This document shows positions 1 to 9,271 of a stretch of DNA of 64,000 bases, piece by piece. Both the position numbers and the translations under genes were made by a program. The notes beneath the pieces are model-generated. The model did no database searches. It was not told the DNA's origin and saw only the letters and a list, made by a program, of their open reading frames with translations. Numbering within the stretch: position 1 is the first letter of the stretch; each line of letters opens with the position of its first letter. The DNA comes from Microbulbifer marinus. Lineage in GTDB: Bacteria > Pseudomonadota > Gammaproteobacteria > Pseudomonadales > Cellvibrionaceae. The stretch spans positions 62,001 through 126,000 of the forward strand of contig NZ_FNQO01000002.1 in the NCBI RefSeq assembly GCF_900107725.1, read 5' to 3'.

Positions 1-155
1 CGGACCACTCCGGGTTCTCGACTTTTATGAACTGCACTGACTGCGAATTGATGGAACGTTTTCGCTGCAGGCGGCCAGCCAGGAATTCAAAAATAGCGCC
101 GGCGCTTACTCGTCGCCTTCCAAAAACTTATCTCTAATACTCCAGTGCCGTTTAT

Positions 156-1655
156 TTACCGTGACTTTTGACCGAACAGAAACTGCTCGTGATCCGGCAG
201 GCTCTTGACGGAGCCATCGACAAGCGTTTTCAGGCTATGCATCAGGTCCTCCAGCTGCGGCTCGGATAGGGAATCGGCAATGCTGTGGTGATCCTCCGGG
301 AATATTCCCTGGCCAATCATCACCTGCTGCCAGGCGGCCTCGGTAAAAAGGTCGTCGTAATTACGGAACACCTTGCCCGTTCGGCGGAACAATTCAATCT
401 TGTCTGCCAGCGCAGCAGGGATTTCCATCTCCTCGCAGTCCCGCCAGAAATCACTATCACGACGTTGGTTGACCTTGTAGTGCAAAATAATAAAGTCGCG
501 GATCCGTTCGATTTCCACACGAGACTGACGATTGAATTCCGCCACTTCCTCAGGCTTAACGCCGCGATGGGGAAATGATTTGATCAGGCGTGTGGCCGCG
601 GACTGAATCAGGTGAATACTGGTAGATTCGAGCGGCTCGAGAAAGCCGCTGGATAGTCCGATGCTAACCACGTTCTTCTCCCATTGGCGGGCGCGGCGTC
701 CGGTGCGGAAAGGGATAAGCTTGGGTTCTGCGAGGGGTGCGCCGTCGAGGTTGCTCATCAGTACCTCGCGGGCATCGTCATCACTCCAGTGGCGGCTGGA
801 ATACACAATGCCGTTGCCAGTTCGATGCTGCAGGGGAATACGCCACTGCCAACCTGCGGCATGAGCGATTGACCGGGTATAGGGCACTAAAGGCCGACTA
901 CCCGCACTGGGAACCGCCATGGCCCGGTCGCAGGGCAGCCACTTGGACCATTCCTCGAATTCGACCCCCAGGGTCTTGTCGATCAGCAACGCCGCCATGC
1001 CGGTACAATCCACGAACAGATCACCGGCGACTGTTGCACCGTTCTCAAGCAACAGGCTCTCGACGAATCCATCCCCAGACCGCAAGGTAATATCCTGGAC
1101 GGTGCCTTCGATCCGCTTTACCCCTTTGCCCTCGCTGTACTGACGAAGAAACTTGGCATAGAGCCCGGCGTCAAAATGATAGGCGTAGGAAAGCCCCGGC
1201 AGGTTGGTACCTTTTATCTGCGCCAACGGTGCAAATTTGTTGTGGATAGCGGCCTGGTAATTGAGGGAGTAATCCCAATAGCTCGAATCGTTACCGCCGA
1301 GCTTGCTTCTCCGCCAAAAATGGTGGAAATCACAGAAGGGGAAGTTCTTGCCGACGGTACCGAAGGCGTGCATGTAGCTCTCACCCCGGCGATACCAATC
1401 CTCGAACTGGATACCGAGTTTGATCGTACCCTTGGTGGCTTGCAGGAATTCCTGCTCATTGAGCCCCAGGGCCTGATTGAAATTGATGATCGGCGGAATC
1501 GTGGCTTCACCCACACCTACAGTACCGATTTTGTCTGACTCGACCAGCGTAATACCGATGCTTTTGCCAAGCACTTTTGCCATGAGCGCAGCAGTCATCC
1601 AGCCTGCAGTACCGCCACCGAGAATGACCAGATTCTTAATAATTCTTTCGTCCAC
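156..1655 (-). CDS. Flavin-dependent tryptophan-halogenase family protein (halogenase 1)
   Basis: A 499-residue protein of the tryptophan 7-halogenase family (PrnA/RebH type), FADH2-dependent enzymes that make HOCl at flavin and pass it along a tunnel to the substrate. Visible are the FAD-binding GGGTAGW near residues 13-19, the catalytic lysine at residue 79 (TKGTIKLG), the halogenase signature WQWRIP at 269-274, and the EPLEST segment with Glu343-Ser344, matching the PrnA Glu/Ser pair. The start is GTG (GTG GAC GAA), with only a weak Shine-Dalgarno; no alternative start precedes the FAD motif. It lies 171 bp downstream of TonB receptor 1 on the same strand, with a strong terminator between them. 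No NRPS, PKS or other secondary-metabolite genes are nearby, so the substrate is unknown. Homologues of this class often sit beside TonB receptors in polysaccharide degraders. Family membership is sure; the reaction is not. Confidence 0.9.
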   Translation of the reverse strand: MDERIIKNLVILGGGTAGWMTAALMAKVLGKSIGITLVESDKIGTVGVGEATIPPIINFNQALGLNEQEFLQATKGTIKLGIQFEDWYRRGESYMHAFGTVGKNFPFCDFHHFWRRSKLGGNDSSYWDYSLNYQAAIHNKFAPLAQIKGTNLPGLSYAYHFDAGLYAKFLRQYSEGKGVKRIEGTVQDITLRSGDGFVESLLLENGATVAGDLFVDCTGMAALLIDKTLGVEFEEWSKWLPCDRAMAVPSAGSRPLVPYTRSIAHAAGWQWRIPLQHRTGNGIVYSSRHWSDDDAREVLMSNLDGAPLAEPKLIPFRTGRRARQWEKNVVSIGLSSGFLEPLESTSIHLIQSAATRLIKSFPHRGVKPEEVAEFNRQSRVEIERIRDFIILHYKVNQRRDSDFWRDCEEMEIPAALADKIELFRRTGKVFRNYDDLFTEAAWQQVMIGQGIFPEDHHSIADSLSEPQLEDLMHSLKTLVDGSVKSLPDHEQFLFGQKSR

Positions 1656-1758
1656 AATACATATCCGTGTCAGATGCCATTTCCGGATTACTGAGAATCA
1701 CCGGTGGTTGAACCGTTACATAAGGCCACCGAAAACAGTTCAACCCAAATCTTAGTTG

Positions 1759-1799
1759 GAAAAAAAAAGCCCTTGTAATAAACCTATTACAAGGGCTTT
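1759..1799 (-). terminator. Intrinsic terminator between TonB receptor 1 and halogenase 1
   Basis: A 15-bp perfect inverted repeat (AAAGCCCTTGTAATA at 1766-1780 and its complement at 1785-1799) with a 4-nt loop. On the minus strand it is followed by an uninterrupted run of ten U residues (the A-run at 1759-1768). It would end or strongly reduce transcription from the receptor gene before the halogenase gene. Confidence 0.9.
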
Positions 1800-1826
1800 G
1801 CTTAGCTCAATGCTAATTGCATGGGA

Positions 1827-4616
1827 TTACAGCTTGTAGCTGAAGCCCAGCAGGTAGGTCTTGCCGTAGCTCTGGTAGTCGCGAACCTGCAGGGAGTTAT
1901 CGCCACTCAGCGTGGTGAACGGCTCGTCAGTCAGGTTCTGACCTTGCAGGAACACGGACAGACCTTCCAGACCGCTGATACCAGCACCGGAGAAGTCGTA
2001 ACCCAGCTGGGCATCGACGATAGTTTCACCCACTACGTCTACCTGGTCGGTATTGAAGCCAACGCCATATACGTCGCCCTTGAAGTCGCTACGCTTACGC
2101 ATGCTGGTACGCGCAGAGAAACCGTGGTTGTCGTAGTAGAAGGTGAGGGTCTCGATGCTGTCAGACAGACCCGGCAGCTGGTAGTCGTTGCCATTCGGAT
2201 CCTGGATGTCGGAGTCGACACCGGTGTGGCTGGCCAGCAGGCCAAAACCGTCCAGGCTTTCGGAGAACATGTTGAACGGCAGAGCTACGGAAACTTCGTA
2301 ACCACTCAGGGTGCCGCCGCCACCGTTCACTTTACCCTTACCGGTTGCAGTGGAGTTCTCCGGCACCAAGCCGGTAGACGGATCGGCTACGCCAGCCAGT
2401 TCCACTTCGTAGTTACCGTCGAAGGTCCACTGATCCAGGTCTTTCCAGAACAGCGCCACGGAGAAGTAACCTTCTTCGCTGAAGTAGTTCTCGTAGGACA
2501 GATCCAGGCCAATGGCTTCTTTCGGCTCCAGCTCGGGGTTACCACCTTCGATATTCCAGAAGTTACCGTTGTCGTCCGGCTGCTGGCTGTAGCTCACTTT
2601 TACAGAGGCGTTCATCTCGTCCAGACGGGCACGGGAAATAGTCTTGGCGGCACCGAAACGCAGAGTCTGCTGCTCATCGATGGCCAGAGCCATGTTCAGG
2701 CTCGGCAGGAAATGGTTGTAGTCGTGGCTGATGTCAGTGGGGTCAGCCACAACCAGTCCGTCCACAATATTACCGGCGAAGCCCTTGGACCGCTGGTCGG
2801 TGTAGACGTAACGCAGACCTGCATTACCGGTCAGCGGCAGGCCGGCAACTTCGGTTTCGAAGTTAGCCTGTGCAAACGCAGAAGTTACCGCCTCGCTCAC
2901 AGACCAGGACTTGAACAGGTGGCTGAGGTTGGTCAGGGATTCTGCGGTCAGCTCGTAGTAGCCATCTTTCAGCATGGAAGCCGCGTCATAGGCAATCATG
3001 TCGCCCATGCCGATGAAGTCCAGAGAGGCGCTGCCAAGACGGTACTCCTCCGGCACAACCAGCATGCCCGGGAAGTTGCTCAGGGTCATGAAGTAACCCT
3101 CGGACTTCTTGGTCTTCTCGCGGTCGCGGTACGAAACACCGTAGCTGATCTCGTTCACGATACCGGCTTCCACCATCTGGGTAGCGGCCAGCTTCAGCGA
3201 GGTCAGTTCATCATCGATTTCCGGAGTGTTCAGGAAGCCGTCCTGGGCAGTGTTTTCCAGCGCGGGATCACCGACGATACCGAATTTCTCGTTCAGTGCG
3301 GAACTCCAGCCCCAGGTCAACGGACCACCCATCTGGATCAGGTTCCAGTCGCTGTAATCCAGGCCGTGTTCAAACTGGGCACCGGTGTTGCCACCACCCA
3401 GGTTATAAGTCAGGTCGTCGGCTACACCAACGTCGTTGCCTCGGCCGGTACCGGCATAGCTTTCGAAGCTCCAGATATCACGTTTGACTGCAGAGTGGCT
3501 AGCGTCGAACTCTACCTGCAGGCTATCGGTGAAGTCATAGGTGGTGTTGAAACCAAAGGACTTCAGTTTAGCGGCGCGGGTTTCCAGGTCGTTACGCACA
3601 ACAACGCGCTGACCTTCGGTAGTGGCGCTGGTGATAAAACCAGTAGCCGGATCAACAACCGCAGTGTCCGGGCTGATGGAGCCCTGACCCCAGGCAAACG
3701 GAATTTCGATACCGCGCAGGATCTTCTCATCGGCGAAGTCTACGTAGAGGGCATCGAAAGTCATGTTCAGCTTTTCATTCGGCTGCGCTTCGACAACCAG
3801 CATGGCGCTGTCACGATCCAGGACGGAGGAGCGAACGAACGGCTTGGCACCGCCCAGGATGGAGTACTCTTCACCCTGGTAGGTGAACTCGGGATAACCC
3901 CAGGCATTCCAGCGCTCTTCCTGGTTCGGCGAGCTCATAGTGTTCAGGGCGAATGCCACACCGATGGTATCGTCGGCAAACTGGTCGATATAGGAAACGG
4001 TGGCACGGTGGCCCTGGTCTTCACCATCGGGATTCAGCTTATCGAAGCTGGTCATCTCGTACTGGCTGTTGACCTGAATAACACGCTCGCCCCGCTCCAG
4101 CGGCTTCACGGTCTGCATGTCAATCACGCCGGCGATGCCTTCGGCTTCAATACTGGCGGTCGGCGTCTTGTAAACGGTTACGCCGCTCATGATCTCGGAG
4201 GGGTAGAGATCGAACTCCACGCCACGGTTGTCACTGATGGACACCTGCTCGCGGCCATTAAAAGTAGTGGCACTTTCGTTTTCACCGAAACCACGAATGG
4301 AAACGCGGCTTGAACGGCCGTCCAGGCGCTGGGCAGCCAGGCCCGGCAGGCGGGAAATAGCGTCGGCGATGGAGGAATCCGGCAGCTTACCGATATCTTC
4401 GGCAGAGATGGCCTCAACAACGGCCTTGGCGTCACGCTTGGTGTCGATGGAGTCCATCACACTCTTGCGGAAGCCGGTGACAGATACCTCTTCGAGCGTA
4501 GCATTAGCGCCATCTTCTGCGGCATAGGCCGGCAGAGTGACGCTCACAGCTGCAATAGCAGCAGACAGCAAAGTGGGCTTAAAGGCCCCTTTACCTTTGT
4601 TGGATAGACTCATCAT
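1827..4616 (-). CDS. TonB-dependent outer-membrane receptor 1
   Basis: A 929-residue TonB-dependent receptor that would import a ligand, probably an oligosaccharide, across the outer membrane using energy from TonB-ExbBD. A signal peptide covers about residues 1-32 (hydrophobic stretch ending LPAYA). A TonB-box-like LEEVSVTG follows, then a plug domain (IGKLPDSSIADAISRLPG; VSIRGFGENES) and a beta-barrel ending in YLLGFSYKL with a C-terminal hydrophobic residue. The plug start LEEVxVxGFRxS and the SAEDIGKLPD motif are typical of receptors tied to glycan use in Caulobacter, Xanthomonas and Cellvibrionales. There are tandem Met codons at 4616 and 4613 with AGGGAG just upstream. Halogenase 1 follows on the same strand. 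The ligand cannot be read from sequence; the neighbouring GH3, symporter and glucokinase genes suggest a glucan. Confidence 0.92.
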   Translation of the reverse strand: MMSLSNKGKGAFKPTLLSAAIAAVSVTLPAYAAEDGANATLEEVSVTGFRKSVMDSIDTKRDAKAVVEAISAEDIGKLPDSSIADAISRLPGLAAQRLDGRSSRVSIRGFGENESATTFNGREQVSISDNRGVEFDLYPSEIMSGVTVYKTPTASIEAEGIAGVIDMQTVKPLERGERVIQVNSQYEMTSFDKLNPDGEDQGHRATVSYIDQFADDTIGVAFALNTMSSPNQEERWNAWGYPEFTYQGEEYSILGGAKPFVRSSVLDRDSAMLVVEAQPNEKLNMTFDALYVDFADEKILRGIEIPFAWGQGSISPDTAVVDPATGFITSATTEGQRVVVRNDLETRAAKLKSFGFNTTYDFTDSLQVEFDASHSAVKRDIWSFESYAGTGRGNDVGVADDLTYNLGGGNTGAQFEHGLDYSDWNLIQMGGPLTWGWSSALNEKFGIVGDPALENTAQDGFLNTPEIDDELTSLKLAATQMVEAGIVNEISYGVSYRDREKTKKSEGYFMTLSNFPGMLVVPEEYRLGSASLDFIGMGDMIAYDAASMLKDGYYELTAESLTNLSHLFKSWSVSEAVTSAFAQANFETEVAGLPLTGNAGLRYVYTDQRSKGFAGNIVDGLVVADPTDISHDYNHFLPSLNMALAIDEQQTLRFGAAKTISRARLDEMNASVKVSYSQQPDDNGNFWNIEGGNPELEPKEAIGLDLSYENYFSEEGYFSVALFWKDLDQWTFDGNYEVELAGVADPSTGLVPENSTATGKGKVNGGGGTLSGYEVSVALPFNMFSESLDGFGLLASHTGVDSDIQDPNGNDYQLPGLSDSIETLTFYYDNHGFSARTSMRKRSDFKGDVYGVGFNTDQVDVVGETIVDAQLGYDFSGAGISGLEGLSVFLQGQNLTDEPFTTLSGDNSLQVRDYQSYGKTYLLGFSYKL

Positions 4617-4716
4617 CTTCTCCCTGGACTTATCGTTATGGTGAGACCTTGCATCCTAGGCCTGCCCCTCATCCATAACATCCTCCCCCGAGGGGGGAGG
4701 AGGCGGGAGAATCCGT

Positions 4717-4737
4717 GGCGCCCGCCCAAGGGGCGCC
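4717..4737 (-). terminator. GC hairpin downstream of glucokinase (weak terminator candidate)
   Basis: GGCGCCC (4717-4723) and GGGCGCC (4731-4737) form a 7-bp stem about 50 bp beyond the glucokinase stop. There is no clear U-run. A second hairpin, TCCTCCCCC/GGGGGAGGA at 4681-4701, lies in the same 170-bp gap, which must also hold the promoter of TonB receptor 1. Confidence 0.35.
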
Positions 4738-4786
4738 GTAAAACACCGTAACTCTTTGTTTTACTTAAACTTTCCTTCTAGCCGAT

Positions 4787-5749
4787 TCAGCCTTCCAGGT
4801 GCGCCGCGGCGCCGATCAGGGCCTGGTAGCCGGCCTTCAGGGCGTAGAGAGGAACCGTTTCCATCCACGTCTCCACCCTGCCCTTGTTCAGGAAGCGCTG
4901 CTCGAATTCGCTCTCCGGCAGCAGCTCCGCAATACGCGGCAGTATACCACCACCGAGGAAAACTCCGCCGCGGGCACCCAGGTAAAGCGCCGCGTCTCCG
5001 GCGGCGCTGCCGAGGAAATTGAGGAAATCCAGCAGCGTCTCCCGGCACATGGGATCTGAGCCGTCCAACCCGCGGGCGCTGACATCCGGTGGCGTCAGGT
5101 CTTCCGGCTGGCGGCCGTTCAGCTCACACACGGCGCGGTACAGGTTCACCAGACCGTTACCAGACAGCACCCACTCGTTGAATACCGGCTGACGGGTTTT
5201 CATCAGCACCTGCAGCAGCTGCAGCTCCCGTTCGGTCGCCGCGGCCAGGTTGGCGTGACCGCCCTCACCGGCCAGCACGTGGTAGCGGCCGTTATCCACC
5301 GCGAGGCCGGCCACCCCCAGGCCGGTGCCCGGGCCGAGTACCGCCATGGCCGCATCCGGTAGCCGCGGCACATCGCGCAGCACCTGGTAGTCGTCTTCAG
5401 ACAAGCGCGGCAGGGACAGCGCCAGCGCGGCGAAGTCGTTAATCAGTTCCAGCCGTGGGAATCCGAACTGCTTGCTCAGGGAATCGGTGGTAATAGTCCA
5501 GCCCAGGTTGGTCATATAGACGCGACCGCCCGTCGCAGTCTTCTCCAGCGGGCCCGCGGCAGCAATACAGACCTTTTCCGGACGCGGCTGATCCAGCCCC
5601 TCCAGCCAGTGCTGCAGCGCCGCCTCGAATCCGTCAAAGCGCTTGCAGTCGACCACTTTCAGCGATTCCAGCTGGTAACCGCCCGCCTCTGGCCTGGCGA
5701 TGGCAAAACGGGCGTTGGTGCCGCCGATGTCCGCTACGATACTTGTCAT
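4787..5749 (-). CDS. glk: Glucokinase
   Basis: A 320-residue glucokinase of the bacterial Glk family (E. coli Glk has 321), phosphorylating cytoplasmic glucose to glucose-6-phosphate with ATP. The N terminus carries the phosphate-binding DIGGTNARFA motif. LINDFAALA near the middle and a GPGTGLG loop are classic Glk features, as is GARGGVFLGGG near the C terminus. I place the start at the ATG of MTSIVADIGG (5749); the open frame runs further upstream, but that extension has no family character. The gene follows the symporter gene by 214 bp with a hairpin terminator between. The pairing symporter-glucokinase indicates uptake of free glucose, released by the nearby GH3 enzyme, and entry into glycolysis or the Entner-Doudoroff pathway. 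Confidence 0.93.
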   Translation of the reverse strand: MTSIVADIGGTNARFAIARPEAGGYQLESLKVVDCKRFDGFEAALQHWLEGLDQPRPEKVCIAAAGPLEKTATGGRVYMTNLGWTITTDSLSKQFGFPRLELINDFAALALSLPRLSEDDYQVLRDVPRLPDAAMAVLGPGTGLGVAGLAVDNGRYHVLAGEGGHANLAAATERELQLLQVLMKTRQPVFNEWVLSGNGLVNLYRAVCELNGRQPEDLTPPDVSARGLDGSDPMCRETLLDFLNFLGSAAGDAALYLGARGGVFLGGGILPRIAELLPESEFEQRFLNKGRVETWMETVPLYALKAGYQALIGAAAHLEG

Positions 5750-5899
5750 CTTTGTCCCTGTTACAAACCCCAGATAAAACGGCGGTATAAGGTAAGCGGT
5801 TGCGCAAAATAAAACCAGCCCTCTGCCGGCGCCGGATCGCCCCCGCCCCGCCGCCAGGGGAGGACAAACTGCCAGCGCAGTGATTTGCACTAGCCGGTC

Positions 5900-5925
5900 A
5901 AAAAAAGGCCGGCCCTGGGGCCGGC
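5900..5925 (-). terminator. Intrinsic terminator after the symporter gene
   Basis: GCCGGCCC (5908-5915) pairs with GGGCCGGC (5918-5925). On the minus strand the stem is followed by a run of U residues (A-run 5900-5906). It lies 38 bp past the symporter stop and before glucokinase, so glk is either expressed by read-through or from its own promoter in 5750-5899. Confidence 0.7.
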
Positions 5926-5963
5926 TCTGAAGCAGCAGAGAAGATAAGGTTCGACGGGCGCTA

Positions 5964-7541
5964 CTACCACCAGGTGGCGTAGAGTGCCGCCAGCACCAGG
6001 GTGACCCCCAGCGCCGCCAGGTTGAAACTCTGGCTGGTGGTGAAGTTGATCTCGCGCAGGGCCACAGCGCCATCGGCTGTCACGGTTACCCCGCGGCCGC
6101 GCCCTTGCCATAGCGATACCGCCACCGCCAGCGCCACGCAGCACAGGAATACCAGGCCGACCCGGTCGATGAATGGCAGCTCCGGCCACCACAGCTTGAG
6201 TGCCAGAGACAGCACTGCAGAGGCGATGGCGGCGGCGAGCGCAGAGGTCGCCGTCGCGCGCGGCCAGAAGACGCCGAGCACGAACAGCACCACGATGCCC
6301 GGGGTGAAGAAGCCGGTGAATTCCTGGATATACTGGAACGCCTGCTCGAACTGGCCAAGCAGCGGCTGTGCGCAGAGCATCGCCAGCACCAGTGACACCA
6401 TGCTCGCCACCCGACCCACGGTCACATAGTGGCGCTCGCTCTTCTGCGGCTGGTAGCGGGAATAGATATCCATGGTGAAGATGGTGGCGATACTGTTGGT
6501 CATGGAGGCGAGCGAGGACACGATCGCCGCCACCAGCGCCGCAAACACCAGTCCCTTGAAGCCGACCGGCATCAGGTTCATCAGCTGCGGGTAGGCCTGA
6601 TCCGGCCGCGCCAGATCCGGCAGCAGCACCACCGCGGCGATTCCCGGCAGCACGACGATGATCGGCATCAGCAGCTTCAGGTAGGCGGCGAAGGCGATAC
6701 CCTTCTGGCCCTCTTTCAGATCCTTGGCCGCCAGCGCCCGCTGGACGATGTACTGGTTGAAGCCCCAGTAGGAGAAGTTCATCACCCACATGCCGCCGAC
6801 CAGTACCGACAGGCCGGGCAGGCTGGCGTAGTGCGGATTGTCCTTCGACAGGATCATGTCGAACTTCTCCGGCGCCTGCCGTGTCAGCTCGAAGAAGCCG
6901 GCCACCGGACCCTGACCGCCGGCGATCATGTCCAGCGCCAGGTAGGACAGCAGCAGGCCGCCGAACACCAGCAGCACCACCTGGATGATATCGGTCAGCG
7001 CCACCGCCTTCAGGCCGCCGTACAGCGAGTAGGCCGCGGAAAACATTCCGAGGAACAGCAGGCCGAACAGCAGCTCGACACCGGCGATGGCATTGATCGC
7101 CAGCGCGCCCAGCCACAGCACCGCGGTCAGGTTCACGAAGGTGTAGACGCCGAGCCAGAAGATCGCCAGCACCACCTTGACGCGGTGATCGTAACGCTGC
7201 TCGAGAAACTGCGGCATGGTATAAATTTTCTTGCGCACGAACACCGGCAGGAAATATTTACCCACCAGGATCAGCGTAATGGCGGCCATCCACTCGTAGG
7301 AAGCGATGGCAAGGCCGATGGCATAGCCGGAACCGGACATGCCGATAATCTGTTCGGCGGAGATGTTCGCCGCAATCAGCGAGGCGCCCACCGCCCACCA
7401 GGGCAGCCCCTTGCCGGCCAGAAAGTAGTCCTTGGTATCTTTTTGATGCCCGGACTTCTCCCGCGAGACCAGGTAGCCGATGGTGACCAGGGCGGCCACG
7501 TAGACGGCAAAGATCAGAATATCGATTGCTGCTAACTGCAT
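5964..7541 (-). CDS. Sodium/solute symporter, SGLT-like sugar transporter
   Basis: A 525-residue inner-membrane protein of the solute:sodium symporter (SSS) family with about 13-14 hydrophobic helices. SSS marks include the N-terminal GYLVSREKSG and DYFLAGKGLPWWAVGASLIAAN segment (in part), the ISAEQIIGMSGSGY helix typical of SGLT-type sugar carriers, and YGGLKAVALTDIIQ in the middle. I choose the ATG of MQLAAIDILIF (7541), preceded by GGTGAGAG at proper spacing; the longer frame adds 23 polar residues with no family match. It is divergent from the AraC-type regulator, and the 370-bp gap between them holds an inverted copy pair of the shared 14-bp motif. Glucokinase lies downstream. A glucose or galactose role is inferred from this pairing. 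Confidence 0.88.
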   Translation of the reverse strand: MQLAAIDILIFAVYVAALVTIGYLVSREKSGHQKDTKDYFLAGKGLPWWAVGASLIAANISAEQIIGMSGSGYAIGLAIASYEWMAAITLILVGKYFLPVFVRKKIYTMPQFLEQRYDHRVKVVLAIFWLGVYTFVNLTAVLWLGALAINAIAGVELLFGLLFLGMFSAAYSLYGGLKAVALTDIIQVVLLVFGGLLLSYLALDMIAGGQGPVAGFFELTRQAPEKFDMILSKDNPHYASLPGLSVLVGGMWVMNFSYWGFNQYIVQRALAAKDLKEGQKGIAFAAYLKLLMPIIVVLPGIAAVVLLPDLARPDQAYPQLMNLMPVGFKGLVFAALVAAIVSSLASMTNSIATIFTMDIYSRYQPQKSERHYVTVGRVASMVSLVLAMLCAQPLLGQFEQAFQYIQEFTGFFTPGIVVLFVLGVFWPRATATSALAAAIASAVLSLALKLWWPELPFIDRVGLVFLCCVALAVAVSLWQGRGRGVTVTADGAVALREINFTTSQSFNLAALGVTLVLAALYATWW

Positions 7542-7751
7542 TTCTCTCACCTGTTTATTATTTTTGGCATCCCCTGCGAACATCGAGTGGGATTGCCGCC
7601 CCTGTACCACTAAACATACCGGCTGCCGGGGTTAAGCTCTCGCTGGTATCGCCGGCGCCCCTGCGGGAATGCCTGCGCAGACATTCGCGGCCGCCTGATT
7701 ATTGTTCTGAGGACTGGTCACGCAGACATCATCGATACCCGGGAGCAAGGC

Positions 7752-7787
7752 GTCGCCCCACTTTGCATATCGGCGCAAAGTGGGCGC
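7752..7787. promoter_or_regulatory. Putative operator between symporter and AraC-type regulator
   Basis: GTCGCCCCACTTTG at 7752-7765 matches the motif GTCGTCCCACYTTG seen upstream of the GH3 gene and TonB receptor 2. Here it is paired with an inverted copy (CAAAGTGGGCGC, 7776-7787), making a palindrome CCCACTTTGC - 8 bp - GCAAAGTGGG. It sits 211 bp upstream of the symporter start and about 120 bp upstream of the regulator start, in the right place for joint or autoregulation. Binding is inferred. Confidence 0.6.
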
Positions 7788-7908
7788 ATCCGGGCGTTTC
7801 ACTTCCCGCGCCGCAAACAGGGACACGGCGCGGCGGGCTTTCGGGATAGGCTTGCCCTCAGGCATTCTCTATACTCCCGGACCATAACTCCTATAAAGAT
7901 GTATCTCG

Positions 7909-9063
7909 GTGACGATGAAAGACTATATCTTCAATATTCACGACGTCGTGCTGCTGATGACCGCGGCGGAGTGCCTGCTGCTGTCGATCTTCCAGCAGGT
8001 ACTGCCGATCCGCGACCGCAATTACGGCCGGTTGCTGACCGCGTTCCTGCTCATCGTGGCGATCGCCTCCGCCTGCACACTGATCCTGTGGAATGACCAG
8101 TTTGAAGTCGCACCGCTGTTCGGCCAAGTGCTGCTGCCCTACTTCCTGTTCGGCGCGCTGATGCTGAAGGGACCGGCCTTTTACCTGTTCGTATCTGCCC
8201 TCACCCAGCAGAACATGCGCCTGCAGCGGCGCCATGCGATACATCTGTTGCCGGCACTGGCCGTCATACTGTACCTATTCATATTCGATCTCAGCAGCGA
8301 CGACCTCCGCCGTATATCTGTCGCCGGCCAGGGCTTCCCGGCGCGGCTAGTGGACCTGGTGTGGGATCTGTCCACCGTCGTGCCACTGGCCTACGCGGTG
8401 GCCGCGGTGCTGTTGCTGCACCGCTACCGCAGTGAACTGGAGGATGAGTACTCACATTTCTCCACCACCGAACTGGACTGGCTCAACATCCTGACCTACG
8501 GCGTGCTGATCAGCTGGGGCTGGACACTGATGGTCCATGTGCTGGCCAAGTACACATCGGTCGAGACCGCCGATTTACTCGGTATCGCCGACAATTATGT
8601 GGCCTTTATCCTGATCAACGCCTTCTTTGCCTACAGCCTCAGTTACGCGCACCAGCTGCTGGCCACCCAGCCGCAACAGAGCCGCGAACCCAGCGAGGAG
8701 GAGCCGTCGGAGAGCGCCATCGACAAGGTGCGCCACGCAATGGAGGTGGAAAAAATTTACCTGAAAAAGAATCTCAACCTGGAACAGTTTTCCAGCCGTA
8801 TCGAGCTGCCGCCAAAGGAAGTCTCGGCGGTGATCAACAAACACTTCGGCACCAATTTCTTTGAATACGTGAACAGCTATCGAGTGGAGGCCGCCAAAGC
8901 CCTGCTGGCAGATCCGGACAAGGCAAATATGACCGTTCTGGACGTCCTGCTGGAGTCCGGTTTCAACAGCAAATCAGCCTTCCACCGCTTCTTCAGTCGG
9001 TTGGTCGGCATGTCGCCGACGGAATACCGCAAACAGGAGCTGGCCAAGCATTCTCAGGAGTAG
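7909..9063 (+). CDS. AraC-family regulator with N-terminal membrane domain
   Basis: A 384-residue protein with about seven hydrophobic segments over residues 1-245 and a C-terminal AraC/XylS DNA-binding domain over about 275-384 (ending SGFNSKSAFHRFFSRLVGMSPTEYRK, in part, the conserved second helix-turn-helix). It lacks the usual soluble arabinose-type sensor; the membrane part probably senses a periplasmic or membrane signal directly. The frame opens with GTG at 7909 and has an ATG two codons later (7915); neither has a convincing Shine-Dalgarno, so the start is uncertain by two residues. Divergent from the symporter gene across the motif pair at 7752-7787. I infer that it controls the symporter, GH3 and TonB receptor 2 promoters. 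Confidence 0.87.
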   Translation: MTMKDYIFNIHDVVLLMTAAECLLLSIFQQVLPIRDRNYGRLLTAFLLIVAIASACTLILWNDQFEVAPLFGQVLLPYFLFGALMLKGPAFYLFVSALTQQNMRLQRRHAIHLLPALAVILYLFIFDLSSDDLRRISVAGQGFPARLVDLVWDLSTVVPLAYAVAAVLLLHRYRSELEDEYSHFSTTELDWLNILTYGVLISWGWTLMVHVLAKYTSVETADLLGIADNYVAFILINAFFAYSLSYAHQLLATQPQQSREPSEEEPSESAIDKVRHAMEVEKIYLKKNLNLEQFSSRIELPPKEVSAVINKHFGTNFFEYVNSYRVEAAKALLADPDKANMTVLDVLLESGFNSKSAFHRFFSRLVGMSPTEYRKQELAKHSQE

Positions 9064-9141
9064 TACAGGCGGCGCGGCAGGCAAGTGCATCCACCAGGAT
9101 GTGCCGGAGAGGTAATAGAGGGATATTGCTGGAATTGGTTC

Positions 9142-9161
9142 GGCCGCTTCTGCAAGCGGCC
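9142..9161 (+). terminator. Hairpin after the AraC-type regulator
   Basis: GGCCGCTT (9142-9149) and AAGCGGCC (9154-9161) form an 8-bp stem with a 4-nt loop about 80 bp after the regulator stop and between convergent genes. There is no U-run, so it is a weak candidate. Confidence 0.35.
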
Positions 9162-9271
9162 TCCCCTGACAGACTATAGATCTTCACTGCCTGCGCTGGC
9201 GCCACCTGATCGCGCATCAACGGCTGTTGGCACACGATCAGGGACACGCCGCTCTGCATCAGCAGGCGACA

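Noticed and set aside
1-155. A partial gene at the left edge
   Set aside because: No frame gives a recognisable protein end, and the stretch looks like ordinary downstream non-coding DNA of halogenase 1.
1821-4313. An 830-codon open frame on the plus strand opposite TonB receptor 1
   Set aside because: It mirrors the receptor codons in GC-rich DNA, has no recognisable domain, and the opposite strand encodes a full, well-conserved receptor.
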